The notes under the pieces: generated by a model | Seen by the model: only the letters and a program-made list of their open reading frames with translations | The model's database searches: none | Told to the model about the DNA's origin: nothing | NCBI RefSeq assembly: GCF_003732225.1 | Contig: NZ_MOBJ01000004.1 | Span: 1-56,527, forward strand | Length of the DNA stretch: 56,527 nt | DNA from: Pseudomonas brassicacearum | GTDB lineage: Bacteria > Pseudomonadota > Gammaproteobacteria > Pseudomonadales > Pseudomonadaceae | Direction: 5' to 3' | Shown here: positions 32,591-43,623 of the stretch, piece by piece | How the letters are laid out: each line of letters starts with the position of its first letter | Numbering within the stretch: the stretch's first letter is position 1 | Program-made: the position numbers and the translations under genes

Positions 32591-33415
32591 ATGCTGAGTC
32601 CTTATATGTCGCCCGTCGAGCGGGTGTGGTTCTACAGCTTGCGCATTCTCTGCGGGCTGATCCTGTTGTTCCTGATTTTGCCGGTGCTGGTGATTATCCC
32701 GCTGTCGTTCAACTCGGGGAGTTTTCTGGTCTACCCGCTGCAAGGCTTCTCGTTGCACTGGTATCAGGACTTCTTTGCCTCGGCCGAATGGATGCGCTCG
32801 CTGAAGAACAGCATGATTGTCGCCCCGGCGGCGACGGTGCTGGCGATGGTCTTCGGTACGCTGGCGGCGATAGGCCTGACCCGTGGCGACTTCCCCGGCA
32901 AGGCGCTGGTGATGGCGCTGGTGATCTCGCCGATGGTGGTGCCGGTGGTGATCATCGGTGTGGCCAGTTACCTGGCCTTCGCTCCGCTGGGGTTTGGCAA
33001 CAGCTTTGTTTCGCTGATTGTCGTGCATGCGGTGTTGGGCGTGCCGTTCGTGATCATTACCGTGTCGGCGACGTTGCAAGGTTTTAACCAGAACCTGGTG
33101 CGTGCTGCCGCCAGCCTTGGGGCTTCACCGCTGACGGCGTTCCGCCGGGTGACCTTGCCGTTGATCGCGCCGGGGGTCATTTCCGGGGCGCTGTTTGCCT
33201 TCGCGACGTCGTTCGATGAGGTGGTGGTCACGTTGTTCCTTGCCGGTCCCCAGCAGGCGACATTGCCGCGGCAGATGTTCAGCGGTATCCGCGAAAACCT
33301 AAGCCCGACCATTGCCGCCGCCGCGACGCTGCTGATCGCTTTCTCGGTGTTCCTGCTGCTAACCCTGGAATGGCTGCGTGGCCGCAGCGAGAAACTGCGT
33401 ACCGCGCAGGTCTGA
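32591..33415 (+). CDS. agtD: ABC transporter permease (PotC-type, AgtD-like)
   Basis: A 274-residue PotC-family permease with about six membrane helices, beginning with RILCGLILLFLILPVLVIIP. The EAA loop is VRAAASLGASPLTAFRRVTL. An AAGGAGAG ribosome-binding sequence sits upstream in the 13-nt gap after agtC. It is the last gene of the importer operon and is followed 18 nt later by a REPIN that probably ends the transcript. Confidence 0.88.
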   Translation: MLSPYMSPVERVWFYSLRILCGLILLFLILPVLVIIPLSFNSGSFLVYPLQGFSLHWYQDFFASAEWMRSLKNSMIVAPAATVLAMVFGTLAAIGLTRGDFPGKALVMALVISPMVVPVVIIGVASYLAFAPLGFGNSFVSLIVVHAVLGVPFVIITVSATLQGFNQNLVRAAASLGASPLTAFRRVTLPLIAPGVISGALFAFATSFDEVVVTLFLAGPQQATLPRQMFSGIRENLSPTIAAAATLLIAFSVFLLLTLEWLRGRSEKLRTAQV

Positions 33416-33433
33416 CGCTACGCCTCGATCAAC

Positions 33434-33523
33434 TGTGGGAGCGAGCTTGCTCGCGATAGCGGACTGTCAGTCGACATCAATAGTGAATGTCAGTCCCTCA
33501 TCGCGAGCAAGCTCGCTCCCACA
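33434..33523. repeat. REPIN, family B, 90 bp, between agtD and the alcohol dehydrogenase
   Basis: Inverted 24-nt units at 33434-33457 and 33500-33523, with a 42-nt centre that resembles those of the REPINs at 28628 and 31207. Confidence 0.92.
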
Positions 33524-33618
33524 TTGGATCTCTGATTATTCACTGACTGAATAACAGACAAACCCCAATCCCCAGCTACTATTGTGCCCAGCTCCCCTAT
33601 TTATAAGAGGCTGCGCAC

Positions 33619-34767
33619 ATGAGTATTTCCTCTTTCAAAATCGCTCACAAATTGCTCACCGGCACGGCTGCCATCGAACAACTGGCCTCTGAGCTGACCC
33701 GCCTGGATGTCGACTACCCACTGATTGTCACCGATGCCGCGCTGGTCAAGTCCGGTACAGTGGAGCTGGCGCTGGCGCAACTGGGGGGGCGCACGTACGA
33801 GATTTTCGATCGAGTGTTGCCCGACCCGGAAATCGCCATCGTTGAAGACTGCATGCGCGTCTACCGCGACGGCGGGCATGACGGTTTGATCGGCCTTGGT
33901 GGCGGCAGCGCCATCGACATCGCCAAAAGTGTTGCAGCCTATGCCGGTTATCACGGCGCGCTCGAGGATTTGTTCGGTGTCGATCAGGTGCCGCGTAAAG
34001 GTCCGCCGCTGATTGCGATCCCGACCACTGCCGGCACCGGCTCGGAAGTCACCAACGTGGCGATTCTTTCCGACAAGGTCGCGCAGTTGAAAAAAGGCAT
34101 CATCAGCGATTACCTGCTGCCGGATGTGGCGCTGGTCAGCCCGCAAATGACCCTGACCTGCCCGCGCAGCGTGACGGCCGCCAGTGGTGTCGATGCGCTG
34201 GTGCACGCTGTCGAATCCTACTTGTCGCTCAACGCCTCACCGATTACCGACGCGCTGGCCATCGGCGCCATCAAGCTGATCGCCACGGCATTGCCCAAAG
34301 CCTACGCCAACCCTTCGCACCTGCAGGCCCGTGAAGACATGGCCACCGCCAGCCTGATGGCCGGCATGGCATTCGGTAACGCCGGGGTCGGCGCGGTGCA
34401 TGCCTTGGCTTATCCGCTGGGCGGGCGTTTCAATATTACGCACGGTGTCAGCAACGCCTTGTTGCTGCCGTATGTCATGGCCTGGAACAAAATGGCGTGC
34501 GTCGAGCGCATGCGCGATATCGCCGAAGCTCTTGGCGTGAAAACGGCGCAGTTGAGCGCTGACGAGGCGGCGGATAAAGCCGTCGAGGCCATGGCGCGAC
34601 TCTGTGCCGCAGTGGAAATCCCCCAAGGCCTGCACAGTTTTGGCATACCGGAAGATGCAATCCCGGCGATGGCCGTGGAGGCCGCGGGAATAGAGCGATT
34701 GATGCGCAACAACCCGCGCAAATTGAGCACCGCCGATATCGAGAAGATCTATCGAGCCGCCTACTGA
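33619..34767 (+). CDS. Iron-containing alcohol dehydrogenase (group III)
   Basis: A 382-residue Fe-ADH with NAD-binding GGGSAID (94-100) and TTAGTGSE (136-143). The metal ligands D192, H196, H261 and H275 lie in [13 protein letters not shown] and the GAVHALAYP...ITHGVSNA signature. The substrate is unknown; the family reduces or oxidises short-chain alcohols, and one relative is a 4-hydroxybutyrate dehydrogenase. It sits alone between the transporter operon and rpe, with a REPIN upstream. I do not recall it at this spot in P. aeruginosa or P. putida, so it may be an insertion. Confidence 0.88.
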   Translation: MSISSFKIAHKLLTGTAAIEQLASELTRLDVDYPLIVTDAALVKSGTVELALAQLGGRTYEIFDRVLPDPEIAIVEDCMRVYRDGGHDGLIGLGGGSAIDIAKSVAAYAGYHGALEDLFGVDQVPRKGPPLIAIPTTAGTGSEVTNVAILSDKVAQLKKGIISDYLLPDVALVSPQMTLTCPRSVTAASGVDALVHAVESYLSLNASPITDALAIGAIKLIATALPKAYANPSHLQAREDMATASLMAGMAFGNAGVGAVHALAYPLGGRFNITHGVSNALLLPYVMAWNKMACVERMRDIAEALGVKTAQLSADEAADKAVEAMARLCAAVEIPQGLHSFGIPEDAIPAMAVEAAGIERLMRNNPRKLSTADIEKIYRAAY

Positions 34768-34847
34768 TCATCGCGGTCACGGTGCGCGCGTCAAAGCATG
34801 AGGTATACAATGCGCGCCATCGTGATTTTGCTCAAAAAAGGTGCGTC

Positions 34848-35522
34848 ATGCAGCCCTTCGCTATTGCTCCGTCGATTCTCTCCGCCGACTTCGCCCGCCT
34901 GGGCGAGGAAGTGGACAACGTTCTGGCCGCCGGCGCCGACATCGTTCACTTCGATGTCATGGACAACCACTACGTGCCAAACCTGACCATCGGGCCGATG
35001 GTCTGCTCGGCATTGCGCAAGTACGGCATCACCGCGCCGATCGACGCGCACCTGATGGTCAGCCCGGTAGACCGCATCATCGGCGACTTCATCGACGCCG
35101 GCGCGACCTACATCACCTTCCACCCGGAAGCCACGCTGCACGTCGACCGTTCCCTGCAAATGATCCGCGAAGGCGGTTGCAAGGCTGGCCTGGTGTTCAA
35201 CCCGGCGACCCCGCTGGACGTGCTCAAGTACGTGATGGACAAGGTCGACATGATCCTGCTGATGAGCGTCAACCCGGGCTTCGGTGGGCAGAAATTCATT
35301 CCCGGTACCCTCGACAAGCTGCGTGAAGCACGCGCGCTGATCGATGCGTCGGGCCGTGACATTCGCCTTGAAATCGACGGTGGCGTGAACGTGAACAACA
35401 TTCGCGAAATCGCCGCTGCTGGCGCTGACACCTTCGTCGCCGGCTCGGCCATCTTCAACGCCCCGAACTATCAGGAAGTGATTGAGAAGATGCGTTCCGA
35501 ACTGGCCCTGGCTCGCCCATGA
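34848..35522 (+). CDS. rpe: Ribulose-phosphate 3-epimerase
   Basis: Rpe interconverts ribulose-5-phosphate and xylulose-5-phosphate in the pentose phosphate pathway. The 224-residue TIM barrel begins [20 protein letters not shown] and has the metal-binding HFDVMD (H34, D36) and the phosphate-binding [12 protein letters not shown] segment. ATG 34848 is chosen because the family always starts just before IAPSILSAD; the in-frame ATG at 34798 would add an unrelated tail. It overlaps gph by 4 nt, the conserved rpe-gph-trpE order. Confidence 0.97.
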   Translation: MQPFAIAPSILSADFARLGEEVDNVLAAGADIVHFDVMDNHYVPNLTIGPMVCSALRKYGITAPIDAHLMVSPVDRIIGDFIDAGATYITFHPEATLHVDRSLQMIREGGCKAGLVFNPATPLDVLKYVMDKVDMILLMSVNPGFGGQKFIPGTLDKLREARALIDASGRDIRLEIDGGVNVNNIREIAAAGADTFVAGSAIFNAPNYQEVIEKMRSELALARP

Positions 35523-36337
35523 GTGGCTTTGAGCAGTTGTTCCCGGGGCGTCTGCCGCGGCTGGTGATGTTCGATCTGGATGGCACGTTGATCGATTCGG
35601 TTCCGGACCTCGCAGTGGCCGTGGATAACATGCTGCTCAAACTCGGGCGTGCCCCGGCAGGTCTCGACGCGGTGCGCGAATGGGTGGGCAACGGTGCGCC
35701 GGTGCTGGTCCGTCGTGCTCTGGCGGGCAATATCGATCACACGAGTGTCGATGATGTCGAGGCCGAACACGCGCTGGAGATTTTCATGGAAGCCTACGCA
35801 GGCGGCCATGAACTGACGGTGGTCTACCCCGGCGTACGCGACACCCTGAAGTGGCTGCACAAACAGGGTGTCGAAATGGCACTGATCACCAACAAGCCGG
35901 AGCGCTTTGTCGCACCGTTGCTGGATCAGCTGAAGATCGGCCGCTACTTCCGCTGGATCATCGGCGGCGACACCCTGCCGCAGAAGAAGCCTGACCCGGC
36001 GGCGCTGTTTTTCGTGATGAAAATGGCCAACATACCGGCCTCGCAATCGTTGTTCATCGGTGACTCGCGCAGCGACGTGCTGGCGGCCAAGGCTGCCGGC
36101 GTAAAGTGCGTAGCCCTGAGTTATGGCTATAACCATGGCCGGCCGATTGCTGAAGAGTCGCCGGCGCTGGTGATCGACGATCTGCGCAAGCTAATTCCCG
36201 GTTGCCTGGATCCGGCCGCTGAGATAACGTTGCCCGACGCTGTTCAATCCCCTCCTGGAAATTCCATCGTGGTGGTCACTCGCAAACTCTGGATGAAAGT
36301 CATCAAGGCCCTGGCCCGCTGGCGTTGGCGCGCCTGA
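35519..36337 (+). CDS. gph: Phosphoglycolate phosphatase Gph
   Basis: Gph dephosphorylates 2-phosphoglycolate from DNA 3'-end repair. The 272-residue HAD hydrolase has [10 protein letters not shown] (nucleophile D19, acid D21), TNKPERF and the [14 protein letters not shown] motif. The catalytic fold ends near residue 235-240; the remaining C-terminal tail is basic and ends ALARWRWRA. Those last 14 codons, from an in-frame ATG at 36293, also form a Trp-rich leader peptide ahead of trpE (separate entry). It overlaps rpe by 4 nt and lies 70 nt before trpE. Confidence 0.96.
   Translation: MSGFEQLFPGRLPRLVMFDLDGTLIDSVPDLAVAVDNMLLKLGRAPAGLDAVREWVGNGAPVLVRRALAGNIDHTSVDDVEAEHALEIFMEAYAGGHELTVVYPGVRDTLKWLHKQGVEMALITNKPERFVAPLLDQLKIGRYFRWIIGGDTLPQKKPDPAALFFVMKMANIPASQSLFIGDSRSDVLAAKAAGVKCVALSYGYNHGRPIAEESPALVIDDLRKLIPGCLDPAAEITLPDAVQSPPGNSIVVVTRKLWMKVIKALARWRWRA
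36293..36337 (+). CDS. Candidate trpE leader peptide nested in the 3' end of gph
   Basis: An in-frame ATG inside gph gives the 14-residue [14 protein letters not shown], with Trp codons at 36320 and 36326 and the stop shared with gph. Two Trp in four residues next to a tryptophan synthesis gene is the hallmark of a stalling leader. A closely related leader lies before trpG (40116-40202). No strong ribosome-binding sequence precedes this ATG, so the ribosome that matters could be one finishing gph itself. Attenuation of trpE and trpGDC has, from memory, been reported in P. putida. Confidence 0.6.
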   Translation: MKVIKALARWRWRA

Positions 36338-36364
36338 CTTGATCCTGGCCGGCTATCCGGCGCG
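36329..36364 (+). promoter_or_regulatory. Mutually exclusive RNA stems after the trpE leader peptide
   Basis: CGCGCC (36329-36334, just after the second Trp codon) can pair with GGCGCG (36359-36364). A competing hairpin GCCGG-CTAT-CCGGC (36348-36361) uses part of the same strand. No U-tract follows either, so a classical intrinsic attenuator is not visible; Rho-dependent or translational control is possible. Confidence 0.4.
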
Positions 36365-36407
36365 TTTGCACACCTGACCGTTTGACCCTCATGCCACGAG
36401 GCACCTC

Positions 36408-37889
<1,482 letters not shown>

Positions 37890-37903
37890 GGTCACGCAGA
37901 ACC

Positions 37904-37993
37904 TGTGGGAGCGAGCTTGCTCGCGAAGGGGGCATAACAGCCAGCATTGATGTTGCCTGGCCCACCGCTTTCGCGAGCAAGCTCGCTCCCACA
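37904..37993. repeat. REPIN, family B, 90 bp, after trpE
   Basis: Inverted 24-nt units at 37904-37927 and 37970-37993, again with a 42-nt centre. It lies 14 nt after the trpE stop and just before the hairpin terminator at 38010-38045. Confidence 0.92.
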
Positions 37994-38009
37994 AGGAATT
38001 CACCACCAT

Positions 38010-38045
38010 AAAAAACGCGGCGCCTGTGAGGGCGCCGCGTTTTTT
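38010..38045. terminator. Bidirectional rho-independent terminator between trpE and estP
   Basis: ACGCGGCGCC, a 6-nt loop and GGCGCCGCGT form a 10-bp GC stem (38015-38040), flanked by an A-run on the left and a T-run on the right. It terminates both the rightward trpE and the leftward estP transcripts. Confidence 0.95.
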
Positions 38046-38057
38046 ATTGCCTGCGGT

Positions 38058-39968
38058 TTAGAAGTCCAGGCTGACACCCACGTTGATGCCCTGTTGGGTG
38101 AAGTCGTCATCCTTGCGAATGTTGTAGCTGGCCCGCAACGCCAGGTCTGGGGTCAGTTTGTGGCTGACACCCAGGTTCAGGCGGTTCAGGTTGGTTTGCG
38201 GGGTATACCCTTGCAGCGTGAAACGGTTGTCGGGCAGGCTGTTGAGGTTGATGGTCAGGTCCTGGGTATCGTCCTTATATTCGCGCTCATGAGCGAATTC
38301 GCCGAATACCTGAGTCTGCGAGGTGATCTGGTACTTGCCCTGCAAGCCAACACCGAGGCGTTTGGAGGTGCGCGTCTGGTCAGCGAAAGTCAGAGCAGTA
38401 GAGTCGTTACCGCTCTCCGAGTAACCGTCGACTTTCACCTTGGCGTAATCGGCACTGACGAATGGCGACAGATGCCACGGACTGCTGGCCAGCGGTGCGA
38501 TGTCGTAGCCGACCCGGCCACTGGCGGCCAGCGTGTAGCCGCTGGTATCGCCTTTTTCTCCGCGCTCGTTGACGCCCAGATCGAATTTTCGCTTGAGGCT
38601 GTCGTAGTCCAGGTGCCCGGCAGTCAGAGCGGCATCGGCCCACCAGCGATTTTGCTGATACTGGGCAAACGCCGTGCCCAGGTAAGTGTTGAGCTTGTAT
38701 TGCGAGTTGTCCTGGCCTGCCTCGAGCTTCTGGTGATAGAACCCTGCCGCTACGCCTACGCGCCAGGCGTCATCGAGGCGGTAACTGCCACCGATGTTCA
38801 GGTTGTAGCCGTTTCCGTCAGCACTGGCGCTGCTGCGTTGGTCGTCGAAATCCTGATGCTGGCCACCACCGGCGACAATCGCTCGCCATTGGCCAACGCC
38901 TTGCCAGTTTTCCCAGTCGGCCAGCCATTGGTTACGCAGTTCATCCTGGTGCGCGCGTAATGTGCCCTGGGCTATCTCTGGCAACAACGTCAGTTCCCAA
39001 GGCGCTGCCAGTATGGAATACGCGTAATCGGCGATCAGCCGTTGCCCGGTTTCGGTCGGGTGGACCGAGTCGTTGTAGATCAACTTGGTCGGATCCGGCG
39101 TGGCGCTGTTGATACCGTACCGGGCGTTTTCCGTGCAGCTATCGCCGCTGAAGCAGGTCGCGGTGAGGTTCTGGTCGGTGGCCAGGCCGAACTGCGCCGG
39201 GTTGGCGAAGGTCTCTTTGAGCAGTACCGGAATATTGAGCGGGATGACTTCGGCATTGACGTGCTGCAACTGGCTGACCAGTTCGGTGTTGAACTGGGCA
39301 CTGAGTTGGGAGGTAAAGGCCTGCAGCGGACTGCCGTTGATCGCCGGGGTCAGGCCAATGTCCGGGAGCAGCCAGACCATGATGTATTTGGCGCCGGCCT
39401 GTTGCAGAGTTTGCACGCTGCTGACCAGGCGATCGGCTGCGGCGTTGGCCTGATCGAGACTCGTCACCCGGCCCTGAAGGAAGTCGTTGCCGCCACCGGA
39501 GAGGTAGTAGAGCGCATTCGGGTCGGCACGGAAGCCGTTGCTCGGCAGATAACCGGGGCGACTGCGCTCACCGGTGTCTGAGGTGGTGGTAATCGAGTCG
39601 AGAATCTGATCGGTGCGATATCCACCTACCGCCCAGTTATTGCCATCTGGCAGGCCTTGGCTGGCGCGGACCGCCGAGGTTGAGGCGGCTGTTTGGTCAG
39701 CCGAAAATCCGAGTTTCCCCCCCAGCAATTGCGTCGAGTTGGCGGCTTTTACCTCGCCGCTGCCATCCATGTAAGTCGGGCCGACACGGTTGGTGAAGCG
39801 TAACGTAGAGCCGGCGGGACCCCCGGTATCGGTAAACTGCCCGGCGTCGTTCAGGCTGTCGCCAAAGACAATGAATTTCGAATAAGGGGCGGGCGCCGCA
39901 ATGGCCTGAGCGCAGGCCATTGCAAGAAGACAACCGGCGAGCGGTACACACAACGTCTGTTTGATCAT
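38058..39968 (-). CDS. estP: Autotransporter GDSL esterase/lipase EstP
   Basis: A 636-residue type V secreted esterase. A Sec signal peptide ([19 protein letters not shown]) precedes an SGNH/GDSL hydrolase passenger with the FGDSLNDAG block I (nucleophile S40) and the catalytic DSVHPTETG block V near residue 300. A C-terminal beta-barrel of about 280 residues ends in the aromatic F typical of BAM substrates. ATG 39968 is used rather than a TTG two codons earlier. It lies between trpE and trpG on the opposite strand, the position of estP in P. putida; in P. aeruginosa the R/F-pyocin cluster fills this site. Confidence 0.93.
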   Translation of the reverse strand: MIKQTLCVPLAGCLLAMACAQAIAAPAPYSKFIVFGDSLNDAGQFTDTGGPAGSTLRFTNRVGPTYMDGSGEVKAANSTQLLGGKLGFSADQTAASTSAVRASQGLPDGNNWAVGGYRTDQILDSITTTSDTGERSRPGYLPSNGFRADPNALYYLSGGGNDFLQGRVTSLDQANAAADRLVSSVQTLQQAGAKYIMVWLLPDIGLTPAINGSPLQAFTSQLSAQFNTELVSQLQHVNAEVIPLNIPVLLKETFANPAQFGLATDQNLTATCFSGDSCTENARYGINSATPDPTKLIYNDSVHPTETGQRLIADYAYSILAAPWELTLLPEIAQGTLRAHQDELRNQWLADWENWQGVGQWRAIVAGGGQHQDFDDQRSSASADGNGYNLNIGGSYRLDDAWRVGVAAGFYHQKLEAGQDNSQYKLNTYLGTAFAQYQQNRWWADAALTAGHLDYDSLKRKFDLGVNERGEKGDTSGYTLAASGRVGYDIAPLASSPWHLSPFVSADYAKVKVDGYSESGNDSTALTFADQTRTSKRLGVGLQGKYQITSQTQVFGEFAHEREYKDDTQDLTINLNSLPDNRFTLQGYTPQTNLNRLNLGVSHKLTPDLALRASYNIRKDDDFTQQGINVGVSLDF

Positions 39969-40115
39969 GAGCAAGTCCGTTTTATTTATTGTTGTAGTAA
40001 ACGAAACGACAGTACCAAAAACTTTTGCGTTTTAGCTATGGCTAAAGGCCGCGTCGATTGCTTGCGCTGCGCCATATTGCACCCTCTGCTCAGCTAAGTT
40101 ACTGTGCGGGAACGT

Positions 40116-40202
40116 ATGAATGAGACCTTCCCCGTGTTGATCGCCAGCAAACTCTTGGATCAAGTCATCAAGGCCCACGCCCGTTGGCGTTGGCGCGCCT
40201 GA
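40116..40202 (+). CDS. Candidate trpG leader peptide
   Basis: A 28-codon ORF starting MNETFPVLIASK and ending VIKAHARWRWRA, with Trp codons at 40185 and 40191 and a GGGA stretch about 9 nt before the ATG. Its 3' half is nearly the same DNA as the trpE leader (38 of 41 nt from AAGTCATCAAGG to the stop). It lies 166 nt before trpG in the 400-nt estP-trpG gap, which holds no other recognisable gene. It probably couples Trp-tRNA supply to trpGDC expression. Confidence 0.65.
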   Translation: MNETFPVLIASKLLDQVIKAHARWRWRA

Positions 40203-40212
40203 ACTTTCTCTG

Positions 40213-40225
40213 CCGGCCTGGCCGG
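40213..40225 (+). promoter_or_regulatory. Small GC hairpin after the trpG leader peptide
   Basis: CCGGC-CTG-GCCGG, 10 nt after the leader stop, matches in position the GCCGG hairpin after the trpE leader. Similar CCTG..GTTTG(A)CC sequence follows both. It has no U-tract. Confidence 0.45.
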
Positions 40226-40368
40226 ACCTGTACCTGTTTGCCTTCTTTACCCGTATGAAATGCCGCTTTTGCCGGTTCCATTCCTGCAACTGACTGAGCG
40301 CTGCAAGACTGCGGGTAAATCATTCGAAGGCCGTCTCAAAAGTCAGTGAATTCAAGAGGTTTCAAACC

Positions 40369-40962
40369 ATGTTGCTGATGATCGATAACTACGACTCTTT
40401 TACTTACAACGTTGTGCAGTACCTTGGTGAGCTAGGCTCCGAGGTCAAGGTTGTGCGCAACGATGAGCTGACCATTGCCGAGATCGAAGCGCTCAAGCCT
40501 GAGCGTATCGTCGTGTCCCCCGGTCCATGCACCCCGACCGAAGCTGGTGTGTCCATCGAAGCCATCAAGTATTTCGCCGGCAAACTGCCGATTCTCGGCG
40601 TCTGCCTGGGTCATCAATCCATCGGCCAGGCGTTCGGTGGTGATGTAGTGCGCGCCCGCCAGGTTATGCATGGTAAGACTAGCCCGGTATTCCACGAGGA
40701 CAAGGGCGTGTTCGAGGGTCTGAACCGTCCGCTGACCGTCACCCGCTATCACTCGCTGATTGTGAAGCGTGAAACCTTGCCCGATTGCCTGGAGTTGACC
40801 GCCTGGACTCAGCTCGAAGACGGCTCGGTCGATGAAATCATGGGCCTGCGCCACAAGACACTGAACATCGAAGGGGTGCAGTTTCACCCCGAGTCGATCC
40901 TTACCGAGCAGGGCCATGAGCTGTTCGCCAACTTCCTCAAACAAACCGGCGGCACGCGCTAA
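40369..40962 (+). CDS. trpG: Anthranilate synthase glutamine amidotransferase component TrpG
   Basis: TrpG supplies ammonia from glutamine to TrpE. The 197-residue class I amidotransferase has the nucleophile C79 in [16 protein letters not shown] and the His-Glu dyad in [14 protein letters not shown] near the C-terminus. The ATG is preceded by AAGAGG. It is first of trpG-trpD-trpC and is separated from trpE by estP. It may also serve folate synthesis (PabA role), as in many bacteria; this is inference. Confidence 0.98.
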   Translation: MLLMIDNYDSFTYNVVQYLGELGSEVKVVRNDELTIAEIEALKPERIVVSPGPCTPTEAGVSIEAIKYFAGKLPILGVCLGHQSIGQAFGGDVVRARQVMHGKTSPVFHEDKGVFEGLNRPLTVTRYHSLIVKRETLPDCLELTAWTQLEDGSVDEIMGLRHKTLNIEGVQFHPESILTEQGHELFANFLKQTGGTR

Positions 40963-40971
40963 GGACTTTCC

Positions 40972-42021
40972 ATGGATATCAAGACTGCCCTGAGCCGTAT
41001 CGTCGGCCACCTGGACCTGAGTACTGATGAAATGCGCGATGTGATGCGCGAAATCATGACCGGGCAATGCACTGACGCACAGATCGGCGCGTTCATGATG
41101 GCCATGCGCATGAAAAGCGAAAGCATCGACGAGATCGTCGGCGCCGTTTCGGTCATGCGTGAACTGGCGGACAAGGTTGAGCTGAAAACCCTCGACGGTG
41201 TCGTCGATGTGGTCGGCACCGGCGGTGACGGTGCAAACATCTTCAACGTCTCGACGGCTTCTTCGTTTGTGGTCGCGGCGGCTGGCTGCACCGTGGCCAA
41301 GCACGGTAACCGTGCGGTATCGGGCAAGAGCGGCAGCGCCGACTTGCTGGAGGCAGCCGGGATCTACCTGAACCTGACGCCGGTTCAAGTGGCGCGTTGC
41401 ATCGACAACGTCGGCATCGGCTTCATGTTCGCCCAGGCTCATCATGGTGCAATGAAGTACGCCGCCGGCCCGCGCCGCGATCTCGGCCTGCGCACCCTGT
41501 TCAACATGCTCGGCCCGCTTACGAATCCGGCCGGCGTGAAGCATCAGGTGGTGGGCGTGTTCAGTCAGGCGTTGTGCCGCCCATTGGCCGAGGTCTTGCA
41601 GCGGATGGGCAGCAAACATGTGCTGGTCGTGCATTCGAAGGATGGCCTGGACGAGTTCAGTCTGGCGGCGCCAACCTTTGTTGCGGAATTGAAGGATGAC
41701 CAGATCAGCGAGTATTGGGTCGAGCCTGAAGACCTCGGCATGAAGAGCCAGAGCTTGCACGGTCTGGCGGTGGAAAGCCCGGCGGCCTCGCTCGAACTGA
41801 TTCGCGATGCCTTGGGGCGCCGCAAAACCGAAAACGGTCAGAAAGCCGCAGAAATGATTGTGCTCAATGCCGGTGCCGCGCTGTACGCTGCTGATCATGC
41901 GAGCAGCCTGAGAGAGGGCGTTGCCCTGGCTCATGACGCACTGCACACCGGCCTTGCGCGTGAAAAGCTTGAAGAGTTGGGTGCGTTTACCGCGGTATTC
42001 AGAGTGGAGAATGAGGCATGA
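40972..42021 (+). CDS. trpD: Anthranilate phosphoribosyltransferase TrpD
   Basis: TrpD joins anthranilate to PRPP, the second step of tryptophan synthesis. The 349-residue protein has the glycine-rich PRPP loop VGTGGDG (81-87), [18 protein letters not shown] (110-118) and the anthranilate-binding [11 protein letters not shown] segment. It starts 9 nt after trpG and overlaps trpC by 4 nt (ATGA). Confidence 0.98.
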   Translation: MDIKTALSRIVGHLDLSTDEMRDVMREIMTGQCTDAQIGAFMMAMRMKSESIDEIVGAVSVMRELADKVELKTLDGVVDVVGTGGDGANIFNVSTASSFVVAAAGCTVAKHGNRAVSGKSGSADLLEAAGIYLNLTPVQVARCIDNVGIGFMFAQAHHGAMKYAAGPRRDLGLRTLFNMLGPLTNPAGVKHQVVGVFSQALCRPLAEVLQRMGSKHVLVVHSKDGLDEFSLAAPTFVAELKDDQISEYWVEPEDLGMKSQSLHGLAVESPAASLELIRDALGRRKTENGQKAAEMIVLNAGAALYAADHASSLREGVALAHDALHTGLAREKLEELGAFTAVFRVENEA

Positions 42022-42854
42022 GTGTACCGACGGTTCTGGAAAAGATTCTCGCCCGCAAAGTCGAGGAAGTGGCCGAGCGCAGCGCTCGCGTAACGCTTGC
42101 CGAGCTGGAAGCGTTGGCCAGGGTGGCCGATGCGCCGCGTGGTTTTGCCAAGGCGCTGATCGCCCAGGCCAAGCTCAAACACCCGGCGGTGATTGCTGAA
42201 ATCAAGAAGGCTTCGCCGAGCAAGGGCGTGATTCGCGAGAACTTCGTGCCGGCCGAAATCGCCAAGAGCTACGAGAAGGGCGGGGCGACTTGCCTCTCGG
42301 TGCTGACGGATATCGATTATTTCCAGGGCGCCGATATCTACCTGCAGCAGGCGCGTGCCGCGTGCAAACTGCCGGTGATCCGCAAGGACTTCATGATTGA
42401 TCCCTATCAGATCGTTGAAGCCCGGGCGCTGGGTGCCGATTGCGTGCTGTTGATCGTTGCCGCGCTGGATGACGTGAAAATGGCCGAACTGGCAGCCGTC
42501 GCCAAAGGTGTTGGCCTCGACGTGTTGGTAGAGGTCCACGACGGTGATGAGCTGGAGCGGGCCTTGAAAACCCTCGACACTCCGCTGGTCGGCGTGAATA
42601 ACCGCAATCTGCACACCTTCGAAGTCAGCCTGGAAACCACTCTTGATCTGCTGCCGCGTATCCCACGCGATCGCCTGGTCATCACTGAGAGTGGCATCCT
42701 TAATCGCGCCGACGTCGAGCTGATGGAAATCAGCGAGGTGTATTCGTTCCTGGTCGGCGAAGCGTTCATGCGCGCCGAGAGTCCGGGTGCTGAACTGCAA
42801 CGCTTGTTCTTTCCGGAGCGTGGCATTGCGGTCAGCGGTTCTACCCTCGACTGA
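42018..42854 (+). CDS. trpC: Indole-3-glycerol phosphate synthase TrpC
   Basis: TrpC closes the ring to indole-3-glycerol phosphate. The 278-residue TIM barrel has the conserved [12 protein letters not shown] (60-70), [24 protein letters not shown] and [11 protein letters not shown] segments. It has no fused TrpF domain, as usual in Pseudomonas. It overlaps trpD by 4 nt and is followed by a strong intrinsic terminator, closing the trpGDC operon. Confidence 0.98.
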   Translation: MSVPTVLEKILARKVEEVAERSARVTLAELEALARVADAPRGFAKALIAQAKLKHPAVIAEIKKASPSKGVIRENFVPAEIAKSYEKGGATCLSVLTDIDYFQGADIYLQQARAACKLPVIRKDFMIDPYQIVEARALGADCVLLIVAALDDVKMAELAAVAKGVGLDVLVEVHDGDELERALKTLDTPLVGVNNRNLHTFEVSLETTLDLLPRIPRDRLVITESGILNRADVELMEISEVYSFLVGEAFMRAESPGAELQRLFFPERGIAVSGSTLD

Positions 42855-42870
42855 ACCTGATTCAATGAAG

Positions 42871-42893
42871 AAGCCGGCGTTGCCGGCTTTTTT
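42871..42893 (+). terminator. Intrinsic terminator of trpGDC
   Basis: AAGCCGGC-GTT-GCCGGCTT followed by a run of T, 17 nt after the trpC stop. The perfect 8-bp stem and U-tract make this a clear terminator. Confidence 0.92.
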
Positions 42894-42921
42894 GTATCCA
42901 CCGCAAAGGATTCGCACTGCC

Positions 42922-43623
42922 ATGAATCAACCCATTGCCTTGACCATCGAAGCCGGTCTGCGTGCCGAGCAGGATTTATTGGCGACGGTATGTACCGGCG
43001 ACCAGGAGTTTGGTTTGTTGTTCTGGCAGCCGAGCGATCGCGCGCTGGTCATGCCAAGGCGTTTGAGCCGTTTGCCAGGCTTCGAGACTGCTTGCCAGGT
43101 ATCGGCTGCAAACGGTTGGCCGGTGTTGCTGCGTGAAACCGGCGGTGAGCCGGTGCCGCAGTCTGCCGCGACGATTAATATCGCGCTGGTGTATGCACCG
43201 CCGCGTAGTGAAGGTGATCACGGTCGGATCGAAACCGCTTATCGGCGTCTGTGCGATCCGATTTGCGCGCTGCTGACGGAGCTCGGCGGCAAGCCTTCAT
43301 TGGGTGAAGTCGAGGGTGCGTTCTGTGACGGGCGTTTCAACGTCAATCTCGACGGTCGCAAGATGGTCGGCACTGCTCAGCGCTGGCGGCAGAGCAAGGG
43401 TGGTCAGCGCCCGGTGGGGCTGGTGCACGGTGCGCTGTTGCTGGACGACGAGCGGGAGTCGATGGTTGAGGCGGTAAATCGGTTTAACGAGGCTTGCGGT
43501 CTGGAGCAGCGGGTTCGCGCACAGAGCCATATCGCCCTGCATGAACAATTCGCCGCCCCGGACGCCATCGAACGGCTGGACACGTTGTATCGGCAAATGC
43601 TCGCCGAAGTGATGTCGGCTTAA
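42922..43623 (+). CDS. Lipoate-protein ligase A family protein
   Basis: A 233-residue BPL/LplA/LipB-fold protein starting at ATG 42922 ([12 protein letters not shown]); upstream in-frame codons translate trpC-end and terminator DNA. Two family blocks are visible. [10 protein letters not shown] (71-80) is at the position of the RRxSGGG lipoyl-AMP loop, but the Ser-Gly-Gly-Gly of classical LplA is changed. [10 protein letters not shown] (145-154) has the catalytic-type lysine K147. The substrate is unproven: lipoate, octanoate and biotin transfer are all possible. It is convergent with vfr; the two share a palindromic TTAA that supplies both stop codons. Confidence 0.8.
   Translation: MNQPIALTIEAGLRAEQDLLATVCTGDQEFGLLFWQPSDRALVMPRRLSRLPGFETACQVSAANGWPVLLRETGGEPVPQSAATINIALVYAPPRSEGDHGRIETAYRRLCDPICALLTELGGKPSLGEVEGAFCDGRFNVNLDGRKMVGTAQRWRQSKGGQRPVGLVHGALLLDDERESMVEAVNRFNEACGLEQRVRAQSHIALHEQFAAPDAIERLDTLYRQMLAEVMSA

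Noticed and set aside
40432..41946. A 504-codon minus-strand open frame opposite trpG and trpD
   Set aside because: Antisense to two intact Trp enzymes and with no family similarity.
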